64,000 nt of DNA from Bacillus sp. SB49 (GTDB lineage Bacteria; Bacillota; Bacilli; Bacillales; Halobacillaceae): assembly GCF_000469135.2 (NCBI RefSeq), contig NZ_CP048117.1, positions 1,339,501-1,403,500 of the forward strand, given 5' to 3'. Positions 42,450-51,900 of the stretch are shown here, piece by piece. Within the stretch, counting starts at the first letter, position 1, and the number at the start of each line of letters is the position of its first letter. Position numbers and translations under genes: made by a program. The notes beneath the pieces are model-generated. The model ran no database searches and had not been told where the DNA came from. It saw nothing but the letters and a program-made list of their open reading frames with translations.

Positions 42450-43454
42450 ATGGAGAAGATATTGGACATCCGCGACCTCCACGTCTCCTTCACCACATTC
42501 GGTGGTGAAGTGCAGGCGGTTCGAGGCGTGAATTTAGAATTGTATCAGGGGGAGACGCTCGCGATCGTCGGCGAATCCGGCTGCGGCAAGAGTGTCACGG
42601 CAAACAGCATTATGCGGCTCATTCCGGAACCTCCGGGACGGATCAAACAGGGGTCGATTTTGTTCAAGGGACAGGACATGACGAAGCTGTCCCAGAAGCA
42701 GATCCGCAGCATCCGCGGGGTCGACATATCGATGATCTTCCAGGATCCGATGACAGCGCTGAACCCCACGCTCACGGTTGGAGATCAATTGACGGAAGGA
42801 TTGAAGCAGCACAGAAAGATATCGAATAAAGAAGCGAAGGCACAGGCCGTTTCCATGCTCAACCTTGTCGGTATTCCGAACCCGGATGAGCGGATGAAGC
42901 AGTATCCCCACCAATTCAGCGGTGGGATGAGACAGCGTATCGTCATTGCCATGGCACTGATCTGTGAACCGGAGCTGTTGATTGCGGATGAGCCGACGAC
43001 GGCACTCGATGTGACGATCCAGGCCCAGATTCTTCAGCTGTTCCGCAAGATTCAGAAGGAGACGGGAGTGTCGATCATTTTGATCACCCATGATCTCGGT
43101 GTCGTTGCGAAAATCGCCGACAGGATCGCGGTCATGTATGCCGGGAAGGTCGTTGAGACGGGGACGAGGCGGGAAATATTCTATACACCGAATCATCCTT
43201 ATACGAAAGGCTTGCTGCACTCGGTCCCGCGTCTCGATCAAAAAGGAGAGAAATTGATTCCGATCGAAGGCACTCCGCCGGATCTTTTCGCTCCACCGGA
43301 AGGGTGCCCGTTCACGGCCCGCTGTCCGGCAGCGATGGAAGTATGCGGCAGAGTCCAGCCGGTTCACACCGAGCTTAGTACCACCCACGCAGTCGAATGC
43401 TGGCTGCAGGATGAACGGGCTCGCACTTATATGGCAACAATAAAAGGATCATAA
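42450..43454 (+). CDS. dppD: Peptide ABC transporter ATPase DppD
   Basis: 334 residues. Walker A GESGCGKS (41-48), signature FSGGM in QYPHQFSGGMRQRIV, Walker B LLIADEPTTALDVT, switch His in ILITHDLGVV, and the C-terminal Cys-rich peptide-transporter tail (GCPFTARCPAAMEVC) that often holds an iron-sulfur cluster. Pairs with YkfD at the end of the operon as the second ATPase. Confidence 0.94.
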   Translation: MEKILDIRDLHVSFTTFGGEVQAVRGVNLELYQGETLAIVGESGCGKSVTANSIMRLIPEPPGRIKQGSILFKGQDMTKLSQKQIRSIRGVDISMIFQDPMTALNPTLTVGDQLTEGLKQHRKISNKEAKAQAVSMLNLVGIPNPDERMKQYPHQFSGGMRQRIVIAMALICEPELLIADEPTTALDVTIQAQILQLFRKIQKETGVSIILITHDLGVVAKIADRIAVMYAGKVVETGTRREIFYTPNHPYTKGLLHSVPRLDQKGEKLIPIEGTPPDLFAPPEGCPFTARCPAAMEVCGRVQPVHTELSTTHAVECWLQDERARTYMATIKGS

Positions 43455-43472
43455 AAAAGAGGGGGAGCACGT

Positions 43473-45098
43473 ATGAAAAAGTGGTTGACGTTAATCATGG
43501 GGATTGTACTTGTCGCGATGCTGGCGGCTTGTACGGCAAATGAGAGTTCTAGTGAAGGATCAGATGAAGGGGACGGCTCGGAGGAGAGCGGTACGAAGAC
43601 GCTTCTCATCAATAACGGGGAAGAGCCGACGTCGTTCGACCCGCCGATGGGCTTTGATAACTTGTCCTGGAATGCCTTGAACAACTTGATGGAAGGTATG
43701 ACCCGTCTGGGTAAAGATCATTCTCCACAGCCTGCAACGGCAGAGGAATGGGAAGTGTCGGAAGACGGAAAAGTGTACACGTTTAAAATCCGTGATGATG
43801 CGGCATGGTCCAACGGCGATGACGTGACGGCAGGGGATTTTGAGTACGCCTGGAAGCGTCTGCTGGATCCCGAAACGGCTTCACCAGCTGCGTTCCTCGG
43901 TTACTTCATTGAAGGTGGAGAAGCATTCAACACAGGGGATGGAACAGCGGATGACGTCATGGTGGAAGCGGTCAGCGATAAAGAGTTGAAAGTGACGCTG
44001 AAAGCACCGACCGGCTACTTCCTTCACGTCATCTCCAATCCGGCATTCTTCCCGATCAATCAGTCGGTGGCAGAAGAGAATCCGGAATGGTACACCGAAG
44101 CGGACAGCTTCGTCGGTAACGGACCATTCACGCTTGATCAATGGAAGCATGACAGCGAAATGGTCTTTAAGAAGAGTGAAAACTACTGGGATAACGAAAC
44201 CGTTCAATTGGATGAAGTCAAATGGTCCATGGTTCCTGATGAGAATACGGAATATCAGATGTATAAGAGCGGCGAGCTCGACACGTCCTACATCCCGGCA
44301 GAGCTTGCTGATGAGTTGATGGATAGTGAAGAAGTCAACATCACGGATCAGGCGGGAACGTATTTCTACCGTTTCAACGTCAATGAAGAGCCGTTCCAGA
44401 ATAAAAAGATCAGACAGGCGTTCGCCATGGCTGTGAACCAGCAGGACATCGTCGATTATGTTACGAAGAACGGCGAAGAGCCGGCATACGGCTTCGTGTC
44501 CTACGGATTTGAAGGGCCGTCCGGGGATGATTTCCGTGAGCATAACGGCGACCTGATCGAATTCAATGCAGAGGAAGCGAAGAAATTACTGGAAGAGGGA
44601 ATGGAAGAAGAAGGTTATGATGAACTTCCTGCTGTCACCCTTTCCTACAACACAAGTGAAGATCATAAGAAAGTAGCGGAAACCATCCAACAAATGTTCA
44701 AGGAAAATCTGGATGTCGATGTGACCCTTGAAAATGCGGAATGGAACGTGTTCCTGGAAGCGCAGAAGAACTTGGAGCACCAGCTTTCCAGAAGTTCCTT
44801 CCTTGCTGACTATGCAGACCCGATCAACTTCCTGGAGAGCTTCATCTCCGACTCCTCCATGAACCGGACCGGCTGGTCAAATGAAGAGTACGATCAGTTG
44901 ATTGCCGATGCGAAAGCGGAGACGGATGAAGCGAAGCGCTGGGAGCTGATGTATGAAGCAGAGAAAGTGTTGTTCGAAGAAATGCCGATCTTCCCGATTC
45001 ACTTCTACAACCAAGTGCTGCTGGAGAAAGATTCCGTTTCAGATATCGTCCGTCACCCGGTCGGATATCTTGAATTGAAATGGGCAGATAAGAAGTAA
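43473..45098 (+). CDS. dppE: Peptide-binding lipoprotein DppE
   Basis: 541 residues, SBP family 5. Lipoprotein signal with lipobox LAAC (Cys20), then a Ser/Glu/Gly-rich linker, and the binding domain (TLLINNGEEPTSFDPPMGFDN, LEEWEVSEDGKVYTFKIRDDAAWSNGDDVTAGDFEYAWKRLLDP). In B. subtilis DppE favours murein peptides such as L-Ala-D-Glu-mDAP. AGGGGGAG site. A terminator-like hairpin follows before ykfB. Confidence 0.94.
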   Translation: MKKWLTLIMGIVLVAMLAACTANESSSEGSDEGDGSEESGTKTLLINNGEEPTSFDPPMGFDNLSWNALNNLMEGMTRLGKDHSPQPATAEEWEVSEDGKVYTFKIRDDAAWSNGDDVTAGDFEYAWKRLLDPETASPAAFLGYFIEGGEAFNTGDGTADDVMVEAVSDKELKVTLKAPTGYFLHVISNPAFFPINQSVAEENPEWYTEADSFVGNGPFTLDQWKHDSEMVFKKSENYWDNETVQLDEVKWSMVPDENTEYQMYKSGELDTSYIPAELADELMDSEEVNITDQAGTYFYRFNVNEEPFQNKKIRQAFAMAVNQQDIVDYVTKNGEEPAYGFVSYGFEGPSGDDFREHNGDLIEFNAEEAKKLLEEGMEEEGYDELPAVTLSYNTSEDHKKVAETIQQMFKENLDVDVTLENAEWNVFLEAQKNLEHQLSRSSFLADYADPINFLESFISDSSMNRTGWSNEEYDQLIADAKAETDEAKRWELMYEAEKVLFEEMPIFPIHFYNQVLLEKDSVSDIVRHPVGYLELKWADKK

Positions 45099-45107
45099 GG
45101 ATCAACG

Positions 45108-45156
45108 AAAAGAGGCAGCCGTTTTCCGTCACGGAAAGACTGCCTCTTTTTCTTTT
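45108..45156 (+). terminator. Internal terminator between dppE and ykfB
   Basis: AAAAGAGGCAG (45108-45118) pairs perfectly with CTGCCTCTTTT (45140-45150), with further inner pairs TTTCCGT/ACGGAAA, and a T-rich end. It splits the operon, so transporter genes would be made in excess over the ykf genes, which depend on read-through or another promoter. Confidence 0.8.
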
Positions 45157-45195
45157 ACATAACCGGTATGTTTATAGAAAGGAAGGGTGAGAGAT

Positions 45196-46293
45196 TTGAA
45201 GATAGCCTCCATAGACACCTACCCGATAGCTGTTCCGCTTCATAAACCGTTCAAGACGGCGCTCCGGACCGTGACGGTTGCACAATCCATCTATGTGAAG
45301 GTGACGTGCGACAACGGGATCACCGGCTGGGGCGAAGCGCCGCCGACCCACGTCATAACAGGAGAAAGTCTCGTAAGTATCGAGCACACCATCCGCACGA
45401 TCCTGGCCCCTGTTCTCCTTGGAGAATCCGTGCTTAACAGAGACTCTTTATTTGGAGCTCTTCATGCAAGCTGTGTCGGTAATACAAGTGCCAAGGCAGC
45501 GGTCGATATCGCGATCCATGACTGTCTCGCCCGCTTCTGCCGGCTTCCCCTTTATCAGTTTCTCGGAGGGGCGAAGCGGATGCTTGAGACCGACTATACG
45601 GTCAGCGTCAATGAGCCGGAGGAGATGGCGGACGATGCCGAACAATATATAAAAGACGGTTTCCGTACGCTCAAGGTGAAGGTCGGGAAAGACTCGATCG
45701 ACAAGGACATAGAAAGGATCCGGGCAATTCGCAGCCGGATCGGGGACGATGCTGCAATCCGCCTTGATGCCAATCAGGGATGGAGTGCGAAAGACGCCAT
45801 CCGCGCCATCCGGCGGATGGAAGAACTGAATCTGCCGATCGAACTCGTCGAGCAGCCGGTGAAGGCAGGAGATATAGAAGGACTGAAGCAGGTGACGGAC
45901 GCAACCCATACGATCGTCATGGCTGATGAAAGCGTCTTTTCACCGGCGGACGCAAAGCGGGTCCTTGAAACAAGAAGTGCCGATATGATCAATATTAAGC
46001 TGATGAAATCAGGCGGCATCCATCAAGCATGTAAAATCAACTCCATGGCAGAAAGCTGCGGCATCCCGTGCATGGTCGGTTCAATGATTGAAACGAAGCT
46101 CGGGATCACGGCTGCCGCCCATTTTGCTGCTGGATTGAATAATGTAACCAAGGTCGATTTCGATGCACCGCTCATGCTGACGGGAGATCCAATCGTCGGT
46201 GGTGTCGTGTACAACCGTGCCGTTATGACTATGCCCGATGAACCAGGGCTTGGAATCGATGAGGTGCGGTTCCAGGAACACGTCCTATCATAG
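45196..46293 (+). CDS. ykfB: L-Ala-D/L-Glu epimerase YkfB
   Basis: 365 residues of the enolase superfamily. LKVKVGKD holds the KxK acid/base pair, LDANQGW the first metal ligand, LVEQPV the second, and MADESVF the third; the lid loop is KPFKTALRTV near residue 20, the same as in B. subtilis YkfB. It epimerises murein dipeptide L-Ala-D-Glu to L-Ala-L-Glu. TTG 45196 gives the family start MKI and stands 8 bases after AAGGAAGG; GTG 45187 lies within that site. Confidence 0.93.
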   Translation: MKIASIDTYPIAVPLHKPFKTALRTVTVAQSIYVKVTCDNGITGWGEAPPTHVITGESLVSIEHTIRTILAPVLLGESVLNRDSLFGALHASCVGNTSAKAAVDIAIHDCLARFCRLPLYQFLGGAKRMLETDYTVSVNEPEEMADDAEQYIKDGFRTLKVKVGKDSIDKDIERIRAIRSRIGDDAAIRLDANQGWSAKDAIRAIRRMEELNLPIELVEQPVKAGDIEGLKQVTDATHTIVMADESVFSPADAKRVLETRSADMINIKLMKSGGIHQACKINSMAESCGIPCMVGSMIETKLGITAAAHFAAGLNNVTKVDFDAPLMLTGDPIVGGVVYNRAVMTMPDEPGLGIDEVRFQEHVLS

Positions 46294-46315
46294 AGAAGAA
46301 AAGGGGGAAGACACG

Positions 46316-47245
46316 ATGAATCAACAGAAGAGAATCTGGATCGTCTCGGCACCGGTCGCAACGGTATGGACATCACCGGAGTCCCCGCGACCGATCGACG
46401 AACAGGGATTAGAGCGCACGTTTTCTGTGAAGAAGTGGCTGGAGGAGTTGGATGACCCGGCGAAGCATGCCATGTGTGACGATAACCTCGTCCAATCCCA
46501 GCTGCTTTACGGTGAACGTGTCCTTGTCGATGAGGTGGAGGGTGACTGGGCGAAGGTCATCATTCCGAGTCAGCCCTCGAGCAAGGATGCGCGTGGATAT
46601 CCAGGCTACGTGCCGTGCCGCCAATTGACAGAGGTGCCGGAAGCGGACTGGAAAGGCGTCGATCTGGTCGTCGTCCATACAAAAGCAACTATCCTTTACG
46701 ACGAGAAAAAACAGCCGCTGTTTGAAATCAGCTTTTTGACCGAGCTTCCTTTCCTGTATGAGGAAGACTCGTTCATCCGGGTCCGACTGGCGGATGGGGA
46801 AGGCTATGTAAGCAGAGAAGATGCACGAAGCAAACCGAAGGATATCCGGGAGGGAAGCGGGGCGTCCATCATAAAGACGGCAGAGGCTTTTAAGGGTCTT
46901 CCGTATTTCTGGGGCGGAATGAGCGCGTTCGGTTATGACTGCTCCGGTTTCGCCTACAACATGCACAAAGCGCAGGGTCACGTTATTCCGCGTGATGCGT
47001 CCGACCAGGCCGTCCATGGCATAGACATCCCGTTGGATCGCGTCGAACCGGGGGATCTATTATTCTTTGCTTATGAAGAAGGAAAAGGCAGGATCCACCA
47101 CGTCGGTTTCTATTACGGACATGGAAAGATGCTGCATTCCCCGAATATCGGCAAGGCGATTGAAATCATAGATTTGCAGGGTTCTGATTACGAGAAGGAA
47201 TGGTGCATCGCAAGAAGGTATGGGACAGAAGAGGGGGCATCTTGA
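46316..47245 (+). CDS. ykfC: Gamma-D-glutamyl-L-diamino acid endopeptidase YkfC
   Basis: 309 residues: two N-terminal SH3-like domains (about 7-180) and a C-terminal NlpC/P60 domain with catalytic Cys209 in FGYDCSGF and His in RIHHVGFYYG. No signal peptide, as expected for the cytosolic YkfC that frees L-Ala-D-Glu from imported murein peptides, the substrate for YkfB just upstream. GGGGGAAG site. One-base overlap (TGATG) with ykfD. Confidence 0.94.
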   Translation: MNQQKRIWIVSAPVATVWTSPESPRPIDEQGLERTFSVKKWLEELDDPAKHAMCDDNLVQSQLLYGERVLVDEVEGDWAKVIIPSQPSSKDARGYPGYVPCRQLTEVPEADWKGVDLVVVHTKATILYDEKKQPLFEISFLTELPFLYEEDSFIRVRLADGEGYVSREDARSKPKDIREGSGASIIKTAEAFKGLPYFWGGMSAFGYDCSGFAYNMHKAQGHVIPRDASDQAVHGIDIPLDRVEPGDLLFFAYEEGKGRIHHVGFYYGHGKMLHSPNIGKAIEIIDLQGSDYEKEWCIARRYGTEEGAS

Positions 47246-48267
47246 TGGACAGAGAAAAAGTGTTGGAAGTTAAACAGTTGAAGAAGCACTTCCATTTAGG
47301 AAAAGGGCGGACGTTGAAAGCGGTGGACGGCGTCAGCTTCGATATATACAAAGGCGAAACGTTCGGTCTTGTCGGGGAATCCGGGTGTGGGAAATCGACG
47401 ACAGGAAGGACGATTATGAATCTCTATGACCGTACGGATGGAGAAGTGCTCTATCAAGGGAAAAGCGTCCACGGTAGAAATCCGAAAGAACAATTCCACC
47501 TGAAACGGAACATGCAGATGATCTTTCAGGACCCATATGCTTCCTTGAATCCACGATCGACAGTTGCGGAGATCATAGCCGAACCGATGGAAATCCACGG
47601 TCTGTTTTCCACTGGGCGAGAACGGACGGAGCGGGTCTATGAGCTGTTGGAAGAGGTCGGACTGAACCGGGATCATGCCAACCGCTATCCGCACGAATTC
47701 AGCGGCGGCCAGCGTCAGAGGATTGGAATCGCACGGGCGCTTGCGCTGGATCCGGATATCGTCATCGCAGATGAACCGATATCGGCATTGGATGTGTCTG
47801 TTCAAGCCCAGGTCGTCAACCTGCTCGAAAGGCTGCAGGAAGAGAAGGGGCTTACCTATTTATTCATCGCCCACGACCTATCGATGGTCCAGCACATCTC
47901 GGACCGGATCGGTGTCATGTATCTTGGTCATCTAGTGGAGCTGACGAGCAGCGATCGTCTGTACGCGAACCCGCTGCACCCCTATACAAAAGGGCTCTTA
48001 TCTGCGATTCCCATTCCCGATCCGGACCTTGAGGATGCCCGGGAGCAGGTGCTGATCGAGGGGGAAATCCCAAGTCCGATCGATCCACCGAGCGGCTGCG
48101 TCTTCCGGACCCGGTGTCCTGTCGCCATGGACATCTGCGCACAGAAGGTACCCGTGTGGCAGGAGGCCGAAGAAGGGCACCATGTCGCCTGTCATTTGTA
48201 CGATGAGGAGCACAAGGAAGCCGTTCAGGAACAGAGATCGGACCGGAAAGCGTCGACGCTGTCATAG
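47245..48267 (+). CDS. ykfD: Peptide ABC transporter ATPase YkfD (DppF-like)
   Basis: 340 residues. Walker A GESGCGKS (44-51), signature FSGGQRQR, Walker B IVIADEPISALDVS, switch His in LFIAHDLSMVQ, and the C-terminal Cys-rich tail (GCVFRTRCPVAMDIC). With DppD it forms the heterodimeric engine of the peptide importer. Last gene of the operon; it overlaps the converging small gene by 6 bases and has no terminator of its own. Confidence 0.93.
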   Translation: MDREKVLEVKQLKKHFHLGKGRTLKAVDGVSFDIYKGETFGLVGESGCGKSTTGRTIMNLYDRTDGEVLYQGKSVHGRNPKEQFHLKRNMQMIFQDPYASLNPRSTVAEIIAEPMEIHGLFSTGRERTERVYELLEEVGLNRDHANRYPHEFSGGQRQRIGIARALALDPDIVIADEPISALDVSVQAQVVNLLERLQEEKGLTYLFIAHDLSMVQHISDRIGVMYLGHLVELTSSDRLYANPLHPYTKGLLSAIPIPDPDLEDAREQVLIEGEIPSPIDPPSGCVFRTRCPVAMDICAQKVPVWQEAEEGHHVACHLYDEEHKEAVQEQRSDRKASTLS

Positions 48268-48444
48268 TTCACTTTTTTTCTTTTTTGAAAGGACGGTATA
48301 GAGGATGTAAAAGGCGACAGCGATGACACCGATCAGACGGAAGGTCCGATAACCAAAGTCTCCAACCACCAGATCATACATGAGAAATCCGACTAAAACG
48401 GCACTACAGATTGCAAACAGCGTGATTTTGGTTGTTCTGCTCAC
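48262..48444 (-). CDS. Two-segment small membrane protein
   Basis: 60 residues: short basic head, hydrophobic segments TLFAICSAVLVGFLMYDLVVG and LIGVIAVAFYILYTVL, and a KKKK tail. GTG start after AAAGGAGG. No family recognised. Tail-to-tail overlap of 6 bases with ykfD. Confidence 0.72.
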   Translation of the reverse strand: MSRTTKITLFAICSAVLVGFLMYDLVVGDFGYRTFRLIGVIAVAFYILYTVLSKKKKSEL

Positions 48445-48498
48445 AGTCTACCTCCTTTACTCTTCCTATTTTCACTATAACCTTTGACAGGAAATGTA

Positions 48499-48537
48499 AA
48501 ACGCCCGTGGAGCATCGAGCTCCCGGGCGTTTTTTTT
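48499..48537. terminator. Terminator of the serine hydrolase gene
   Basis: Stem AAACGCCCG-TGGAGC / GCTCC-CGGGCGTTT around ATCGA, with eight T on the plus strand and an A/T-rich minus side, between converging units. Confidence 0.82.
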
Positions 48538-48538
48538 A

Positions 48539-50221
48539 CTATCGTTTCTCCCATTCATTCGTATCAAAATCGAGCGGCTTCTTGTTGATTTTTGCTCCCT
48601 CTACGTACCAGCCCCGGTTGTTGACGGCGGTATCTGTTTCATACGTGAAGCGGATAAATTTGGTGTCTTTCGGCAGAGAGAAGTCCTTATGAACCCAATC
48701 ATCGCTTTCCCCGGTAAATACCTCCAACTCTTCCCAATTCTCGCCGTCCGTCGATCGTTCCAGGCGGCCATTGTCATAGGTGTTTTCGATGCGGTACCAC
48801 GTATCGAAGGAAAGAGTGGCAGCTTTCTTCAAATCGACTTCTGCCGTCATCGATCTGGCCAGCTTGTCGCCATAACCGGCAAACCATCGTTCGGCCTTCT
48901 TCGTGGAAGACGCTACCGGTATGGCATCAGCGACCTGTCTGGCGAACGCACGTCTCGTCGGGGAGGTTGATACCGTTTCCCGTGTCGGGTGCACCCGGTT
49001 CGTCAACAGGATCGCAACGGTCTGGTTCGCCGGATTGACGACGATCGACGTTCCTGTATAGCCGGTGTGACCGAACGTAGACGGGGAAGAGAGAGCATCC
49101 ATGAACCAGCCCTGCTGAAGCTCCCATCCGAGCCCGTGGTCATCGCCGGGAAACTGTGGGATCCGGTTTTCCGTGAGCAGCTCGACCGTTTCCGGTTCAA
49201 GGATTCTGGTGCCGCCGTATTTTCCTTCCATCAAAAACATATGAGCGAATTTGCCGAGGTCGGAAGCAGTCGAGAAGACGCCTGCATGGCCGGCGACACC
49301 GTCCAGGGACCAGGCACTCTCATCATGCACTTCTCCCCAGACGAGTCCGCGCTCGGTCCACGGCTGGTATTCCGTTGCGGCTATGCGGGCCTTGAGCTGT
49401 GCTGGTGGATTGTACATCGTGTCGTTCATTTGAAGCGGTCCGGTTATTTCCTGTTTGACGAAGGTGTCGAGACGCATGCCGGACAGACGTTCAATTAGTG
49501 CGCCGAGCGTGATCATGTTGAGGTCGCTGTACGTGTATGTAGATCCCGGGGCATTTTCAAGCGGGTATTGGAGCACGTGCTGGATCCGGTCGTCCCGGTC
49601 TCCGTCGACTTGGTAGAGGGGAATCCATGGTGTGAATCCGGAGGTGTGGGTCATCAACTGCTCAATCGTCACGTCTTCTTTGCCGTTGGCAGCGAAACCC
49701 GGCAGATACTTGGCGACGGGGTCGTCCAATTTGAACTTCCCGTCTTCATACAGCTTCATGGCGGCGGTCGTCGTGAAGATTTTGCTGATGGAGGCGAGGT
49801 CGAAAATGGTATGCTCCGTCATTTTGATCGGACTTTTTACTTCTGTGAAGGCATCATCCTTATACCGGAGAGCGTAGCCGTAGGCTTCCTGCTGAACAAT
49901 GTGGCCCCGGCGGGCGACGAAGGTTACAGCACCCGGCATCACCTGATCGGCTATCGCCTGCTCGATCAACGGATCGATTGCTTTCAGCGGTCCGCTTCTC
50001 ATACCTGCTCCGCGGATAGAACCGGGATGCAGGACGGGAGAGGAAGGAAGCGGATGGTCCCACGAAGATGCCGGGAAAGACGGGCGGTGGACAGAGGCAT
50101 GCGGGTTTTCTTTTTTCTCCATCTCGATCGACGGACCTTCGACCGCTTCAAGCGTGGAGCCGGGCATCATAGCTGCGCCCATGGCAGTGACGAGGACGAG
50201 TGACATCGTTCTTTTTTTCAT
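48539..50221 (-). CDS. Secreted serine hydrolase, class C beta-lactamase fold
   Basis: 560 residues. Signal peptide (KKRTMSLVLVTAMGAAMMPGSTLEA), a disordered Pro/His-rich linker to about residue 75, then the beta-lactamase/PBP-like domain with SISK (SxxK) and the YSDLN motif (YxN-like) and HTGYTGTS (KTG position). The last 110 residues (AEVDLKKAATLSFDTWYRIEN...GRLERSTDGENWEEL) form a beta-rich module like those on extracellular peptidases. Likely acts on peptidoglycan or peptides outside. AGGAGGGAT site. Confidence 0.85.
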   Translation of the reverse strand: MKKRTMSLVLVTAMGAAMMPGSTLEAVEGPSIEMEKKENPHASVHRPSFPASSWDHPLPSSPVLHPGSIRGAGMRSGPLKAIDPLIEQAIADQVMPGAVTFVARRGHIVQQEAYGYALRYKDDAFTEVKSPIKMTEHTIFDLASISKIFTTTAAMKLYEDGKFKLDDPVAKYLPGFAANGKEDVTIEQLMTHTSGFTPWIPLYQVDGDRDDRIQHVLQYPLENAPGSTYTYSDLNMITLGALIERLSGMRLDTFVKQEITGPLQMNDTMYNPPAQLKARIAATEYQPWTERGLVWGEVHDESAWSLDGVAGHAGVFSTASDLGKFAHMFLMEGKYGGTRILEPETVELLTENRIPQFPGDDHGLGWELQQGWFMDALSSPSTFGHTGYTGTSIVVNPANQTVAILLTNRVHPTRETVSTSPTRRAFARQVADAIPVASSTKKAERWFAGYGDKLARSMTAEVDLKKAATLSFDTWYRIENTYDNGRLERSTDGENWEELEVFTGESDDWVHKDFSLPKDTKFIRFTYETDTAVNNRGWYVEGAKINKKPLDFDTNEWEKR

Positions 50222-50474
50222 ACGATCCCTCCTGTATTTTCCATCTTCTTCTTAATCATAGGGGCAGGAGTCGACAAAGTCCATGACGCGTACGTCACGA
50301 AAACGACAAATTAATGTTTGGAAATATAACCATTTTCTCCTTTAAGTAACAGGTCTTTTTTCCTAATTGTCAGAAAAAAAGCAGTACTTGCAAAAGGATA
50401 GAGAATGCGGTCGTAACAGGGATTGTAGAGGATATTTCTTCTTCTCAAAAACTGATAATAGTTCTCAACTACCG

Positions 50475-50504
50475 TTGACATTGAAAATCATTATCAATTA
50501 CGAT
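50475..50504 (+). promoter_or_regulatory. Fur box and promoter of the siderophore operon
   Basis: TTGACA (50475-50480), 18-base spacer, TACGAT (50499-50504). Between them TGAAAATCATTATCA (50482-50496) matches the 7-1-7 Fur box TGATAATNATTATCA with one mismatch. Iron-loaded Fur bound here would block the promoter. The rest of the gap 50222-50546 shows no gene. Confidence 0.85.
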
Positions 50505-50546
50505 ATCGATAGGTTAACGAACAGAAGAGACAAGGAGCTGAATGAA

Positions 50547-51896
50547 ATGAGTATCCAAACAAAAAAATCCAATAAACAATTATTAGATCAGCAGGAACGA
50601 AGAGAATCCAATGCGCGCTCTTATCCGCGCCGTATTCCATTAGCCATCCGGGAAGCGGAAGGCATCTACATAACCGACGTCGAAGGGAAGCGCTACATCG
50701 ACTGTCTTGCCGGTGCCGGTACGCTAGCCCTCGGTCACAACCATCCTGTCGTCATCGAAGCGATGGAGAAGGTCCTTCGTGACCGCCTGCCGCTTCACAC
50801 GCTTGATATTACGACAGAAGTAAAAGAAAGCTTCGTCGACGAACTGTTCGAAAGCCTCCCGGACGACTTCCGGGAGCGGGCGAAGGTACAGTTCTGCGGA
50901 CCTACAGGAGGAGATGCCATCGAAGCAGCGCTGAAGCTTGCAAAGACGGCGACAGGAAGACAGAGCATCCTGACCTTCCAGGGCGGCTATCACGGAGCGA
51001 CGCATGGAACGATGTCCATAAGCGGCAACCTTGCTCCGAAGCGGCATGTACAGGGATTGATGCCGGATACCCACTTCCTGCCGTATCCATACGAGTACCG
51101 CTGCCCGTTCGGTAAAGGCGGGGACGAGGGACAGGCGCTGAGCGCCACCTATATCGAACAGCTGCTGGACGATCCGGAGAGCGGCATTCTTCCCCCGGCA
51201 GCGATGATCTTCGAAACGGTCCAGGGCGAAGGGGGAGCTATCCCTGCTCCGATTGAATGGCTAAAGGAAATGCGCCGGATTACGAAGGAGCGGGGGATTC
51301 CATTGATCATCGACGAAGTCCAGACAGGGATCGGCCGCACAGGGCGACTGTTCTCCTTCGAGCATGCCGGCATCGTACCGGACGCCTTCGTTCTATCGAA
51401 AGCGATCGGCGGCAGCCTGCCGTTATCCGTCGTCGTGTACGACAGGGAGCTGGACGCATGGGAACCGGGCGCCCATATCGGGACGTTCCGAGGCAACCAG
51501 ATGGCGATGGCCGCCGGAACAGCGACATTGCAATACGTGAAAGAGCAGCGTTTATCGGAACATGCGGAAAAGATGGGTACGAAGCTGATGAAAGCATTGA
51601 AAGACATGCAGCGTGATTTCCCGGCGATCGGCGACGTCCGCGGGAGAGGATTGATGATCGGAATGGAAATGGTCGACCCGGAAGGAAAAGCATCGATCCA
51701 GGGCAGCCTGCCGGCAGACGCGGCAGTCGCAAGCCGTATTCAAAAGGAATGCTTCGACCGCGGGTTAATCCTTGAAGTAGGTGGAAGGCACGGCGCCGTC
51801 GTCCGGTTCCTGCCGCCGCTGATCATTACCGAAGCACAAATCGATGACGTGGTGGCGATTCTCCGAGAAGCGACTGCTGCTGCGACGGCGGGGTGA
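50547..51896 (+). CDS. Diaminobutyrate-2-oxoglutarate aminotransferase
   Basis: 449 residues, class III PLP aminotransferase: FCGPTGGDAIEAALKLAKTATGR, TFQGGYHGATHGTMSISGN, PLIIDEVQTGIGRTGRLFSFEHAGIVPD, PLP lysine in VLSKAIGGSLPLSVVV. Length and wording fit RhbA/Dat enzymes making L-2,4-diaminobutyrate from aspartate semialdehyde. AAGGAG site; ATG 50547. First gene of the Fur-controlled operon, 5 bases before the decarboxylase. Confidence 0.92.
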   Translation: MSIQTKKSNKQLLDQQERRESNARSYPRRIPLAIREAEGIYITDVEGKRYIDCLAGAGTLALGHNHPVVIEAMEKVLRDRLPLHTLDITTEVKESFVDELFESLPDDFRERAKVQFCGPTGGDAIEAALKLAKTATGRQSILTFQGGYHGATHGTMSISGNLAPKRHVQGLMPDTHFLPYPYEYRCPFGKGGDEGQALSATYIEQLLDDPESGILPPAAMIFETVQGEGGAIPAPIEWLKEMRRITKERGIPLIIDEVQTGIGRTGRLFSFEHAGIVPDAFVLSKAIGGSLPLSVVVYDRELDAWEPGAHIGTFRGNQMAMAAGTATLQYVKEQRLSEHAEKMGTKLMKALKDMQRDFPAIGDVRGRGLMIGMEMVDPEGKASIQGSLPADAAVASRIQKECFDRGLILEVGGRHGAVVRFLPPLIITEAQIDDVVAILREATAAATAG

Positions 51897-51900
51897 AACG

